Part shown: positions 53,772 through 62,205 of the stretch, piece by piece | How the letters are laid out: every line of letters begins with the position of its first letter | Numbering within the stretch: position 1 is the first letter of the stretch | Source of the DNA: Streptomyces rubiginosohelvolus | Lineage (GTDB): Bacteria > Actinomycetota > Actinomycetes > Streptomycetales > Streptomycetaceae | NCBI RefSeq assembly: GCF_014649875.1 | Contig: NZ_BMTW01000012.1 | Location: 1 to 64,000 of the forward strand | Reading direction: 5' to 3' | DNA: 64,000 nucleotides | Made by a program: the position numbers and the translations under genes | The notes under the pieces: model-generated | Seen by the model: only the letters and a program-made list of their open reading frames with translations | What the model was told of the DNA's origin: nothing | The model's database searches: none

Positions 53772-53797
53772 GCGCATTTCCTTTGCGCATTTCCTTT
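53772..53797. repeat. Short tandem repeat, 2 x 13 bases
   Basis: gcgcatttccttt occurs twice head to tail in the leader upstream of the SAF-domain gene. It may reflect slippage or a duplicated regulatory half-site. Confidence 0.6.
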
Positions 53798-53828
53798 GTG
53801 CTCGTCCGCACTGATCCCGGGTGGTGCC

Positions 53829-54350
53829 ATGTCCACTTCTTCCTCTCCCTCCTCCTGCCCTGCTCCGGTGCCCGCCCCGTGCGGGGTGGGGCCGTTCGGT
53901 CCTCTGCGGGTGCGGAGCGGTGGCGCGGACCGGCTGCGGCGGATGCTGCGCCGCCAACGGCGTGCGGCGGCCGCGGGGCTCGCGCTGGCGGGCGCGGCGC
54001 TGGCCACCACAGGCCTGAGCAGCGCCGACGGAGGGGCCGGCCCGCCGGACGATCCGCCGGGTGCGGTCCGGTCGCCGGTGCGGCTGGTCTCCGCGCCGGT
54101 CCGGATCGCGGACCCGGAGACCGTACGGCTGCTGCGGCCGGGAGACCGGGTCGATGTGATCGCGGTGAGCGAGGCGGGCGGCGGCGACGCGCGTGTGGTG
54201 GCCCGAGGAGCGCGGGTGGCGAAGGTGCCTCCCGCCTCCACGGGGGCCGGGGCGCTGGTGGTGCTGTCCGTGGAGCGGCCGACGGCCACGGCGCTGCTCG
54301 GTGCGGGAGCTTCGGGGCGGCTGGCCGTGGCGGTGTCCGATGCGAACTGA
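53829..54350 (+). CDS. SAF-domain (RcpC/CpaB-like) protein
   Basis: A 173-residue probable exported or membrane protein. A basic stretch RLRRMLRRQRRAAAAG and one hydrophobic segment (LALAGAALATTGLSS) are followed by a Flp-pilus CpaB/RcpC type SAF-like domain (VRLVSAPVRIADPETVRLLR, GDRVDVIAVSE, LVVLSVERPTATALL). No tad/flp pilus genes are nearby, so it is an orphan. The start ATG 53829 is preferred over in-frame 53742, which lacks a ribosome site. Confidence 0.8.
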   Translation: MSTSSSPSSCPAPVPAPCGVGPFGPLRVRSGGADRLRRMLRRQRRAAAAGLALAGAALATTGLSSADGGAGPPDDPPGAVRSPVRLVSAPVRIADPETVRLLRPGDRVDVIAVSEAGGGDARVVARGARVAKVPPASTGAGALVVLSVERPTATALLGAGASGRLAVAVSDAN

Positions 54351-54463
54351 CGTCTCGTCACCGCATCTGGGGGAATCGGCGGATTGGACAGTCCCGCCTT
54401 CTCCCGCCTTGGGTGGTGGGGCAGTGTGCTCCCCTCACCGTCCATGCGAAGGAAGGCTCATCC

Positions 54464-54997
54464 GTGAGCGAGAAGAAGGTCAGTCTGCTGGAGGGCTTCA
54501 AGGCCTTCCTGATGCGCGGCAATGTGATCGACCTCGCGGTGGCTGTCGTCATCGGTGCCGCTTTCACCAACATCGTGAACGCGTTCGTCAAGGGCATCAT
54601 CAACCCCCTGGTCGGCGCGTTCGGCACGCAGGACCTGGACAACTACAGCTCCTGCCTCCAGGGCCCGTGCACCACGGACCCGAAGACCGGGAAGATGGAC
54701 GGAATCGAGATCCTGTGGGGCTCGGTGCTCAGCGCCACCCTCAGCTTCCTGATCACCGCCGCCGTCGTGTACTTCCTGATGGTGCTGCCGATGGCCAAGT
54801 ATCTGGCCCGGCGGGCGGCGATGCAGGCCGCCAAGGAAGGTGTGCAGGAGACGATCGAGGTGAGCGAGCTGGAGGTGCTGAAGGAGATCCGCGACGAACT
54901 GGTCGCCCAGCGCACCGGTGGCGCGCCCGGACCGGACTCGGGCGAAGGACCGGGCGGAGCCGACGGGGCCGCTGCCGGCCCGCGCGAGGACCGGTAG
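54464..54997 (+). CDS. mscL: Large-conductance mechanosensitive channel MscL
   Basis: A 177-residue channel that opens on membrane tension to release solutes. The first helix is GFKAFLMRGNVIDLAVAVVI with GAAFTNIVNAFVKGI, the classic MscL entrance. The periplasmic loop holds SSCLQGPCTTDPKTGKM, with a cysteine pair, and the second helix is FLITAAVVYFLMVLPM. The C-terminal tail is Gly/Ala-rich and longer than in E. coli. GTG 54464 has GGAAGG before it. Confidence 0.95.
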   Translation: MSEKKVSLLEGFKAFLMRGNVIDLAVAVVIGAAFTNIVNAFVKGIINPLVGAFGTQDLDNYSSCLQGPCTTDPKTGKMDGIEILWGSVLSATLSFLITAAVVYFLMVLPMAKYLARRAAMQAAKEGVQETIEVSELEVLKEIRDELVAQRTGGAPGPDSGEGPGGADGAAAGPREDR

Positions 54998-55037
54998 CCC
55001 TCCGGGCGGCCGGTCAGACGGGGCGGGGCGGCTTCGC

Positions 55038-55262
55038 TCAGATGTGGTGGGGCGGCTTCTCGTCCAGGAAGCGCGCGAGGTCCGCGGCGCTGCCGCCGGT
55101 CGGAGGCCGCTCGCCCCACCCCTGGTCCGTATCGTCCGCGGACTGCCGGTCCAGCGGATCGTCGAAGATCAGAACCGGCTTGGGCTTCGGTTCCGGGTGC
55201 GGCTGCTCCTGTGGCTGCTGCTTCTTCGCATCACGCGGGCTGGGGGCGGGGGCGGCGCTCAT
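55038..55262 (-). CDS. Small conserved hypothetical protein
   Basis: A 74-residue, Pro/Lys/Glu-rich soluble protein. The only regular parts are PVLIFDDPLDRQ and SAADLARFLDEKPPHHI. No function is recognised. It is convergent with mscL and lies downstream of a terminator that closes the oxidoreductase operon. Confidence 0.72.
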   Translation of the reverse strand: MSAAPAPSPRDAKKQQPQEQPHPEPKPKPVLIFDDPLDRQSADDTDQGWGERPPTGGSAADLARFLDEKPPHHI

Positions 55263-55273
55263 GTCTCCAGGGT

Positions 55274-55305
55274 ACGGCGGCTCACCACGGGGGGTGAGCC
55301 GCCGT
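55274..55305 (-). terminator. Intrinsic terminator of the oxidoreductase operon
   Basis: A perfect 13-bp stem (55274-55286 with 55293-55305) and six-base loop lie just after the last gene of the operon and before the small gene's start. Confidence 0.8.
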
Positions 55306-55323
55306 GGGGCCGGGCGGCGGGTG

Positions 55324-55719
55324 TCAGCGGTCCTTCGGGTCGACGAGCCACAGGCCGAGCACGACGAGGAACGACAGGCAGAGGAAACCCGCCCCCCACC
55401 AGGCCGTGCCGGTGTTGCCCTCCATCCACTCGTCGATCAGGATCGTCAGCCCCCAGAGCTGGCCGACGACGACGGACATGGCCAGGGCGAGGCGGGCGGT
55501 CAGCTTCGAGGAGCGCTCGGGGTCCTGGTCGGTGCCCGCTCCGGGTCCGGGGCCGGTGTGCCGGACCCGGGGGTCCCCGTATCCGCTGGTGGGGCGGATC
55601 TGCGGATAGCGCTCGTGGACGGGCCGGTTCAGCTCGGGGTCGGCGCTGCCGGGGTGGTAGGCGGGGTAGTGGGTGCCCGGTGGCGGCAGAGGCTGCTCGG
55701 GGTGCGGGGTGTCGTTCAT
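55324..55719 (-). CDS. Small membrane protein, end of the oxidoreductase operon
   Basis: A 131-residue protein with a Pro-rich cytoplasmic N terminus (1-75) and two membrane helices (about 77-98, LALAMSVVVGQLWGLTILI, and 106-125, WWGAGFLCLSFLVVLGLWLV). Its start overlaps the Rieske stop by four bases, so it is part of the complex operon. It is likely a small accessory or anchor subunit; no family is recognised. Confidence 0.8.
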   Translation of the reverse strand: MNDTPHPEQPLPPPGTHYPAYHPGSADPELNRPVHERYPQIRPTSGYGDPRVRHTGPGPGAGTDQDPERSSKLTARLALAMSVVVGQLWGLTILIDEWMEGNTGTAWWGAGFLCLSFLVVLGLWLVDPKDR

Positions 55720-56570
55720 GCCCGCCCGCCCGGGTTCTCGGCGGTGGCGGACGCCGCGTCGGCTCCGCGACCGAGGCCGGCGACGGATCCGGAACCGGCG
55801 GCGGGAGCGGGGCGTGCGGCGGGGCCGGTGACGCGGCCGCCGGCATCCCTGGCGCCGTCGGCCCGGGGTGCGGGCCTTTCACCGGCGGCCCGGTTCCGGG
55901 CTCTTGTTCCGGTGGCGGCCCGGGGCGGGGCCTCGGCTCCGCCGTCGGCGCCCGGGCAGCCGATACGGGCGGCGAGTTCGGGGCGCTCCCCGCCGAGCTG
56001 GCGGCAGAGGCCCTCCTCGACGCTCTCGCCGGACCGGGTGGTCCCCACGGCCCAGACGCTGCCGTCGTCCTGCTCGACGACCACGACCTTGGGCAGCCCG
56101 CGCGGCGGCGGGCCCGCGGTGACCTCGCCGGACCGGGCGTCGAAGACCCCCTCGTGGCATGGGCAGTACAGCTCGCCCTCGGTGCCCCGGTCCTTGCGCC
56201 AGAGCACGGCGCAGGCGAGGTGGGTGCAGACGGCGGAGTAGCCGACGAGGGTGCCGTCGTCGAGGCGGACGGCGACGGCCCGGTCCTCCTCGCCCGGGTA
56301 GCGGAAGGCGATCGATTCGCCGGGCGGGAGCCCGGCGGCGATGCGCTTCGGCTCGGGGGCCTTGCCCTCCTCGCCGTCGCCGTGGCGGTGGAGGATGCCC
56401 GCGGCCACCCCGATACCGCCGACGGCGAGTCCGCCGGAGACGGTGGTGACGATCCGGAGGTAGTCCCGCCGGGTGGTGAGGGAGTCGGCGGCGATCCGGT
56501 CCTGGAGCGCCTCGCGCGGGTCTCCCCCGGCGGGGTGCTCGCCGGCCGGCTGCTGGTCGGTGACGCTCAT
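55716..56570 (-). CDS. Rieske [2Fe-2S] protein of the oxidoreductase complex
   Basis: A 284-residue membrane-anchored Rieske protein. One helix near 40-62 (VTTVSGGLAVGGIGVAAGIL) follows an RRDYLR twin-arginine-like start. The cluster ligands are in CTHLACAV and CPCHEGVFDARSG (C-x-H, C-x2-H), the ubiquinol-oxidase-type layout. About 110 C-terminal residues are Ala/Gly/Arg-rich and probably disordered. Four-base overlap with the next genes on both sides shows co-translation. Confidence 0.88.
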   Translation of the reverse strand: MSVTDQQPAGEHPAGGDPREALQDRIAADSLTTRRDYLRIVTTVSGGLAVGGIGVAAGILHRHGDGEEGKAPEPKRIAAGLPPGESIAFRYPGEEDRAVAVRLDDGTLVGYSAVCTHLACAVLWRKDRGTEGELYCPCHEGVFDARSGEVTAGPPPRGLPKVVVVEQDDGSVWAVGTTRSGESVEEGLCRQLGGERPELAARIGCPGADGGAEAPPRAATGTRARNRAAGERPAPRADGARDAGGRVTGPAARPAPAAGSGSVAGLGRGADAASATAENPGGRA

Positions 56571-57169
56571 CGGCGGACGTCCTTCCCGTTGATCTCGACG
56601 ACGGGGAGACCGCCGGGAACCGGCCACTGGACCCGTTCGGCGGGGACGACCATGGCCACGCCGGTGCGGACCTCGGTCTCGCCGAAGACGAAGGTGTCGG
56701 CGACCTGGACGCCGGGGCGCTCCGCCTGGAGCTCCTCGACGGTGCCGTAGAAGAGCGCTCCGGTCGGGCAGACGGTGGCGCACATGGGGGCGAGGCCGTA
56801 GGCGGTGCGGTCGTAGCAGAGGTTGCACTTCATCTGCAGCTTCGCCTGGAGGTCGATCTTCGGTACGCCGAAGGGGCAGGCGTTGACGCAGTTGGAGCAG
56901 CCGATGCAGCGGGTGGTGTCGGCCTGCTGCACCACACCGTCCGCGGTCACCAGGATCGCGTCGGCGGGACAGACCTCGGCGCACGGGGCGACCGGGTCCT
57001 CGCAGTGCATGCAGACGGTCGGAAGGGAGGCGACGGACTGGCCCTCGTCGGTGTAGTCGAGGTGGATCATCGATTTGCCGCGGTGCGAGTCGCATTCGCG
57101 GCAGGCGGAGACACAGGCCTGGCAGCCGATGCAGCGCCCCGGGTCGATGAAGATCGTTCTGCCCATCAT
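56567..57169 (-). CDS. Four-cluster ferredoxin subunit (FdhB/NrfC-like)
   Basis: A 200-residue electron-transfer protein. Four cysteine groups are visible: CIGCQACVSACREC, CMHCEDPVAPCAEVCP, CIGCSNCVNACPFG and CNLC with CATVCPTG. This is the DMSO-reductase-family beta-subunit pattern carrying up to four [4Fe-4S] clusters. ATG 57169 or 57166 is the start. It lies between the molybdenum subunit and the Rieske gene and is the natural electron link. Confidence 0.92.
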   Translation of the reverse strand: MMGRTIFIDPGRCIGCQACVSACRECDSHRGKSMIHLDYTDEGQSVASLPTVCMHCEDPVAPCAEVCPADAILVTADGVVQQADTTRCIGCSNCVNACPFGVPKIDLQAKLQMKCNLCYDRTAYGLAPMCATVCPTGALFYGTVEELQAERPGVQVADTFVFGETEVRTGVAMVVPAERVQWPVPGGLPVVEINGKDVRR

Positions 57170-57174
57170 GGGCC

Positions 57175-59502
57175 TCAGCTCCTCTCCGAGGTGCCACGGC
57201 CCTGCGGGGCCGTGGGAGGCAGCGGGTCGGTACGGGAGACCTGGGTCTCCGGGTAGGCGACATGGCCGGGGGCGACCGGCGGGGCGGGGACCTCGTCGAT
57301 CCGCTCGGCGTGCTCGATGCGGCAGGCGCACACCTTGTACTCGGGGATCTTGGAGCGGGGGTCGAGGGCGTCGATGGTGAGGGCGTTGGCCGCGGTGGGG
57401 ACGGGCCAGTGGTACGGGACGAACACGGTGTCGGGGCGGATCGCCTCGGTGACCAGGGCGGGGAAGACCTCGCTGCCGCGCCGGGTGACGACGCGGACGG
57501 GTTCGCCGTTGCGGAAGCCGTGGGAGGGGTGGATCTCGGCCCAGGGGCGCGGCGTCTGTTCGACGAGGGCGCCGAGCCTGCGGGTCTGGTTGCCGGAGAG
57601 GAAGTGGGCGACGGTACGGCCGGTGGTGAGCGACATGGGGTGCTCGTCGTCGTACGGGTCCATCGGCGGGTGCCACTCGACGACCTGGAGGTGGATCCTG
57701 CCGTCGGGGTGGTAGGTCTTCCCGTCTTCGAAGAGGCGCGGGGTGCCGGGGTGGTCGGTGCTGGGGCAGGGCCAGGCGATGCCGCCGGTCTCCTCCAGCC
57801 GTTCGTAGGTGATGCCGTAGTAGTCGTTGACGGTTCCGGCGGAGGCGACGCGCAACTCGTCGAAGACCGTCCGGGAGTCGGGGAAGTCGAACTTGTCGCC
57901 CGCGCCGAGGCGGCGGGCGAGTTCGCAGATCACCCAGGTGTCGGTCCGGACTCCTGGAGGCGGGTCCTGGGCCTTGTTGTGCTTGACCACGCGGGCTTCC
58001 GCGTTGGCCATCACCCCTTCGTCCTCGGCCCAGGTGGTGACGGGGAAGACGACATGGGCGTTGGTGGCGGTCTCGGAGAGGAAGAAGTCGAATTGGGCGT
58101 GGAACTCGGTGGTGTCGTACCCCTCCTTGACCACCCGGTAGTTGGGCAGGGAGACGAAGGGGTTGTTGCAGATGCCGATCAGGCCGCGGATCTCGCGGCG
58201 CTGCATCTGCCAGACCATTTCCATCATGGAGGTGCCGGCGGGCGGGAGTTCGGACTCCTCGATGCCCCAGATCTCACAGATCTGACGGCGGTGCTCCTCG
58301 TTCATGATGGAGCGTCCGCCGGGGAGGAGGTCGGACTTCTGGCCGTGCTCGCGGCCGCCCTGCCCGTTGCCCTGGCCGGTGATGGTGCCGTAGCCGGCGC
58401 CGGGCTTGCCGATGTGGCCGGTGGCGGTGCACAGGTTGATCACGGAGAGGCAGTTCTCGACGCCCTGCGAGTGGTGTTCGATGCCTCGGGCGTGCCAGGC
58501 CATGGCCTTGGGGGCGCGGGCGAAGGCCCGGGCGACCTGGACGATCTGCTCGGCGGGGATGCCGCAGATCGCGGCGGCGCGGGAGGGCGGGTATTCGGCG
58601 GCCTTGGCCTTGAGCTCCTCCCAGCCGGTGGCGTGGTCGGCGAGGAAGTTCTCGTCGGTGAGCCCTTCCTCGATGACGACATTCAGGACGGAGGTGAAGA
58701 AGGCGGAGTCGGTGCCGGGTTTGAGGGCGACATGGATGTCGGCGGTCCGGGCGATGGCGGTCTCGCGCGGGTCGACGACGATGAGGGTCGCACCGCGGTC
58801 CCGGGCTCCCCAGACGTACTGGGTCATCACGGGGAAGCACTCACCGACGTTGGAGCCCGCGATGAGCAGGCAGTCGGTGAGCAGGATGTCGGAGAAGGGG
58901 TTGCCGGCCCGGTCGATGCCGAAGGCCAGCTTGTTGGCGCCCGCGGCGCTGACCATGCAGAGGCGGCCGTTGTAGTCGACGTGCCGGGACTTGAGCGCGA
59001 CCCGGGCGAACTTGCCCACCAGATAGGTCTTCTCGGAGAACAGGCTGGCCCCGCCGAGGAGCCCGAAGGCGTCGTTGCCGTACGTCTGCTGGATGCGCCT
59101 GACCTCGGAGACGGTGAAGTCGAGGGCCTCCTCCCAGGAGACCTCCCGGAACTCCTCGTCGCGGGAGCGGCGCATCAGCGGGGCGGTGAGCCGGTCGGGG
59201 TGGTTGACCTGCTGGTAGGCGTTGATGCCCTTGGGGCAGAGCCGCATCCGGTTGATGTCGTGGTTGCGGGGTTCGACGCCGAAGACCTTGCCGCCGTGGT
59301 CCACGCGCAGATACATCCCGCACTGGACCCCGCAGAAGCAGCAGTGGGTGGGTACGAGCGTCTCGCCGTTCTGGTCGGCGTGCCACCGGTCGGCCGGGAT
59401 GCCGCCCGCGTCCCGGAAGGCGCGGGTGCCGGGCGGGGCGAGGGAGGGGTCCAGGGGGATGAAGGTGCGGCGGTCGGCAGCAGCTCGCGGATCCGCGGTC
59501 AC
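57175..59502 (-). CDS. Molybdopterin oxidoreductase, formate-dehydrogenase/NapA-like
   Basis: A 775-residue molybdenum enzyme. The N-terminal cluster is CCFCGVQCGMYLRV with CPKGINAY, then the probable molybdenum ligand Cys in NGRLCMVSAAGANKLAFG and GSNVGECFPVMTQYV. The C-terminal part has the molybdopterin-binding MSLTTGRTVAHFLSGNQTRR and HPSHGFRNGEPVRV. There is no UGA (selenocysteine) codon inside. The substrate may be formate or nitrate-like; motifs do not decide. GTG 59502 overlaps the membrane subunit stop (GTGA). Confidence 0.9.
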   Translation of the reverse strand: MTADPRAAADRRTFIPLDPSLAPPGTRAFRDAGGIPADRWHADQNGETLVPTHCCFCGVQCGMYLRVDHGGKVFGVEPRNHDINRMRLCPKGINAYQQVNHPDRLTAPLMRRSRDEEFREVSWEEALDFTVSEVRRIQQTYGNDAFGLLGGASLFSEKTYLVGKFARVALKSRHVDYNGRLCMVSAAGANKLAFGIDRAGNPFSDILLTDCLLIAGSNVGECFPVMTQYVWGARDRGATLIVVDPRETAIARTADIHVALKPGTDSAFFTSVLNVVIEEGLTDENFLADHATGWEELKAKAAEYPPSRAAAICGIPAEQIVQVARAFARAPKAMAWHARGIEHHSQGVENCLSVINLCTATGHIGKPGAGYGTITGQGNGQGGREHGQKSDLLPGGRSIMNEEHRRQICEIWGIEESELPPAGTSMMEMVWQMQRREIRGLIGICNNPFVSLPNYRVVKEGYDTTEFHAQFDFFLSETATNAHVVFPVTTWAEDEGVMANAEARVVKHNKAQDPPPGVRTDTWVICELARRLGAGDKFDFPDSRTVFDELRVASAGTVNDYYGITYERLEETGGIAWPCPSTDHPGTPRLFEDGKTYHPDGRIHLQVVEWHPPMDPYDDEHPMSLTTGRTVAHFLSGNQTRRLGALVEQTPRPWAEIHPSHGFRNGEPVRVVTRRGSEVFPALVTEAIRPDTVFVPYHWPVPTAANALTIDALDPRSKIPEYKVCACRIEHAERIDEVPAPPVAPGHVAYPETQVSRTDPLPPTAPQGRGTSERS

Positions 59503-60608
59503 TTGAAGCCCTTCTTCACATGGGAGAGGTAGGCGCTGCCGCGCAGCACCCGCTTGCAGCGCGGGCAGTATTCGGCCCAGGCGTCGAAGTCGAGGCTGAG
59601 GTCGCGCATGGTGCCGCGCAGGTTCTCGACGTAGGGCCCGGTGTCGATGGGCTCCTCGCAGCGGCGGCAGGCGAAGACCTCGTCGTCCTTGCGGCCGGTG
59701 TACTTGAACAGCTGCATGCCGACCGCGGCCGGGCGCTGGACGATGTGGAAGAACTTGCCGAACGGGATGTAGATCAGGGTGAAGACGACGGACACCATGT
59801 GCAGGATCGCCAGGAACTGGTAGCCGCCGCCGTGCAGGAAGACCGAGGAGAAGGTGAGGAGCAGGCCGGTCACGGAGATGACGATGAGCGCGATCAGCGG
59901 CACGAGGTCGTAGGCGAAGCGCTGGCCGGTGATGGCGCCGCGGTCCTTCATCCGGCGCCACAGGAAGTACGAGGCGCCGGGGATGACGAGGACAGCGGCG
60001 ATGTCCAGGCCGTGGAACATCAGCCAGCCGAGCAGGTTCAGGGAGTCGAAGCCGAGGATCTTGAAGCCCCAGATCCGCATCTCGTAACCGGGTCCTGAGC
60101 CGGTGCCGGAGGTGAAGGTGAACCAGCCCCAGGTGAGCGGGAAGGTGATCAGGGCGGCGAGGACGCAGCCCCAGAAGATGAGCTGGTGAGCGGCCCAGCG
60201 GGCGTGGGAGCGGGCGCCGAGGAACTTCTGGAAGCCGAGGTAGGTGGCGATCATCCTGGGCAGGGCGGTGGGGGCCCTGCGGAAGTTCTCCATCGAGAAG
60301 AGGCTGCGCCAGCCCTGTTTGAAGAGGCGTCGGGCACCGGGGGCGGAGATCCAGACGGTGTAGCGGTAGGCGACGCCGAAGGCGAGGAAGACCGTGGCGA
60401 CGGCGTACGGGAGGAGGGCCGAGTCGAAGTTACGGAGCATGCGGCTGCCGAGCACGATCGCGACGATCAGGAGGGCGGAGACAGCCACTCCGGCGAGCGT
60501 GGCCCGGGCGGTGACGGACCGGGGGCCGGTGGGGGCGGCAGGAGTGGTCTCGGGGTCACCGGGGGCGGGGGGCTCGGCTGCTGCGGTGGCTCCTGAGGGC
60601 TCGGTCAC
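59499..60608 (-). CDS. Membrane subunit (cytochrome b/NarI-like) with a C-terminal zinc ribbon
   Basis: A 369-residue membrane protein, first gene of the operon. About six helices include VSALLIVAIVLGSRML, AAHQLIFWGCVLAALITFPL and LIALIVISVTGLLLTFSSVF. Histidines 143-type (RWAAHQLIFWG) and ILHMVSVVFTLIYIPFGKFFH are candidates for heme or quinone binding. The C-terminal C-x2-C pairs in FACRRCEEP and YCPRCKRVL form a ribbon. It likely anchors the molybdenum enzyme to the quinone pool. GTG 60608. Confidence 0.85.
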   Translation of the reverse strand: MTEPSGATAAAEPPAPGDPETTPAAPTGPRSVTARATLAGVAVSALLIVAIVLGSRMLRNFDSALLPYAVATVFLAFGVAYRYTVWISAPGARRLFKQGWRSLFSMENFRRAPTALPRMIATYLGFQKFLGARSHARWAAHQLIFWGCVLAALITFPLTWGWFTFTSGTGSGPGYEMRIWGFKILGFDSLNLLGWLMFHGLDIAAVLVIPGASYFLWRRMKDRGAITGQRFAYDLVPLIALIVISVTGLLLTFSSVFLHGGGYQFLAILHMVSVVFTLIYIPFGKFFHIVQRPAAVGMQLFKYTGRKDDEVFACRRCEEPIDTGPYVENLRGTMRDLSLDFDAWAEYCPRCKRVLRGSAYLSHVKKGFK

Positions 60609-60892
60609 CCGGCCACCGTAGGACTGTTTGGGTCGTTTGAACCCGTTTTAGGGGATGGGAGGGTGAGCGGGTCGCCCGGACAGTCGCAAGGGCCGCCTTG
60701 CCGGGGCGGGGCTGCCGGAGGGGCGCGGGGGCCGCCTGGCGCCGGCAGGGCTGCGCAGGCCGCCTTGCCCGGCCGGGTCTTGTGCACCGACCGCACGGAG
60801 TCTCGCGCACCGCTTTCGGCTCGCCGGTACGTTCGAGGTGTAGCGGCCCGTGCTCTTCGGCGGGCCCCGATCCCGACCGGAGGAGCTGCACG

Positions 60893-61978
60893 ATGACGCG
60901 CGAGGACAAGGCCCCCGAGCTGCCGCCGCTGCTGGACGCGCTGACCGATGTGGCCGGTATCCGCGTCGGCCACGCCGAGGTCGCCGGTGCGGGCGCGTTG
61001 AGCGGTACGACCGTCGTCCTGGCGCCCGAGGGCGGGGCCGTGGCAGCCGTGGACGTACGGGGCGGCGGGCCGGGGACGCGGGAGACGGACGCACTGGATC
61101 CGCGCAACCTGGTGCAGCGGGTCGACGCCGTCGTCCTCACGGGCGGGAGCGCCTTCGGGCTCGACGCGGCGTCCGGCGTGATGGCGTGGCTGGAGGAGCA
61201 GGGCCGGGGCGTCCGGGTCGGCCCCGGGCCCACTCAGGTGGTGCCGGTCGTTCCGGCCGCCGCTCTCTTCGACCTCGGCCGGGGCGGCGACTGGCGGGCC
61301 CGCCCCGACGCGTCGACCGGCCGCGCCGCGGTGGAGGCCGCCGCTGCCACGGGCCCCGGGGAGCCCGTCGCCGAGGGCTCGGTGGGCGCGGGCACCGGCG
61401 CGGTGGCCGGGCAGCTCAAGGGCGGCATCGGCACGGCGAGCGCCCGCCTCGCCTCCGGGGTCACGGTGGCCGCCGTCGTCGCGGTGAACGCGGCGGGCTC
61501 GGTGGTCGATCCCCGGACCGGGGTGCTGTTCGGGGAGTACGGGGCCGGGGAGCCGCCGGTCCACCCTCCGGCCGAGGTCCACGCGGCCGCGGAGCGGCGT
61601 CTCGCGCTGGAGCGGGAAGCGGCGGAGGCGGCCGGGGGCGGGGCCCCGCCGTTCAACACGACGATCGCGGTCGTCGCCACGGACGCGGACCTGACGCGGG
61701 CGCAGGCCCAGAAGCTGGCGGGCACCGCGCACGACGGCCTGGCCCGCGCGGTGCGCCCGGTCCATCTGCTGACGGACGGGGACACCGTGTTCACCCTGGC
61801 CACCGGGCAGGTGCCGGTGGAGCCGGGGAACCCGGTCGCCGTCAACGAGATCCTCGCGGCGGGCGCCGACGTCCTGGCGCGGGCCATCGTGAAGGCGGTG
61901 CGCGCGGCCCGGAGCACCGAGCGGCCGGGCGGCAGGCTGCTCTCGTACACGGAGTTGTACGGAGGCGGGGTGCGGTGA
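60893..61978 (+). CDS. P1 family peptidase (DmpA/NylC-type N-terminal nucleophile hydrolase)
   Basis: A 361-residue precursor. The DmpA fold opens with LTDVAGIRVGHAEVAGAGAL. Self-cleavage should occur in PPFNTTIAVVATDADLTRAQ between Asn and the first Thr, giving a threonine nucleophile as in nylon-oligomer hydrolase NylC, while DmpA itself uses Gly-Ser. Relatives act as L-aminopeptidase/D-esterases. Start ATG 60893 has GGAGGAG eight bases upstream; the longer frame to 60698 shows no such site. Confidence 0.9.
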   Translation: MTREDKAPELPPLLDALTDVAGIRVGHAEVAGAGALSGTTVVLAPEGGAVAAVDVRGGGPGTRETDALDPRNLVQRVDAVVLTGGSAFGLDAASGVMAWLEEQGRGVRVGPGPTQVVPVVPAAALFDLGRGGDWRARPDASTGRAAVEAAAATGPGEPVAEGSVGAGTGAVAGQLKGGIGTASARLASGVTVAAVVAVNAAGSVVDPRTGVLFGEYGAGEPPVHPPAEVHAAAERRLALEREAAEAAGGGAPPFNTTIAVVATDADLTRAQAQKLAGTAHDGLARAVRPVHLLTDGDTVFTLATGQVPVEPGNPVAVNEILAAGADVLARAIVKAVRAARSTERPGGRLLSYTELYGGGVR

Positions 61979-62205
61979 GGCCGCGGCGGAGGGGGCGTGC
62001 GGTGTGAGCCGGGGGCGCGCACGGGTGGCCGACTCGCCGTCCACGTAAGGGAGTTCCTCCCAAGCGCCCGAAATGCACCGGGAACGAGCGGGGAACTTTC
62101 GGCGTGCGCCTTACGTTTTCACCCAACCCCGGTCACGATGTCAGGCCCAGGGACTACGTTAAGCACGCATCGAGTAACACGCGGCGACGGCCTGGAGACA
62201 CCACC

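Noticed and set aside
57262..59532. A 756-codon open frame opposite the molybdopterin oxidoreductase
   Set aside because: Shadow frame. The minus strand has full cysteine and molybdopterin motifs; the plus-strand product is Gly/Val/Asp-rich with no domain.
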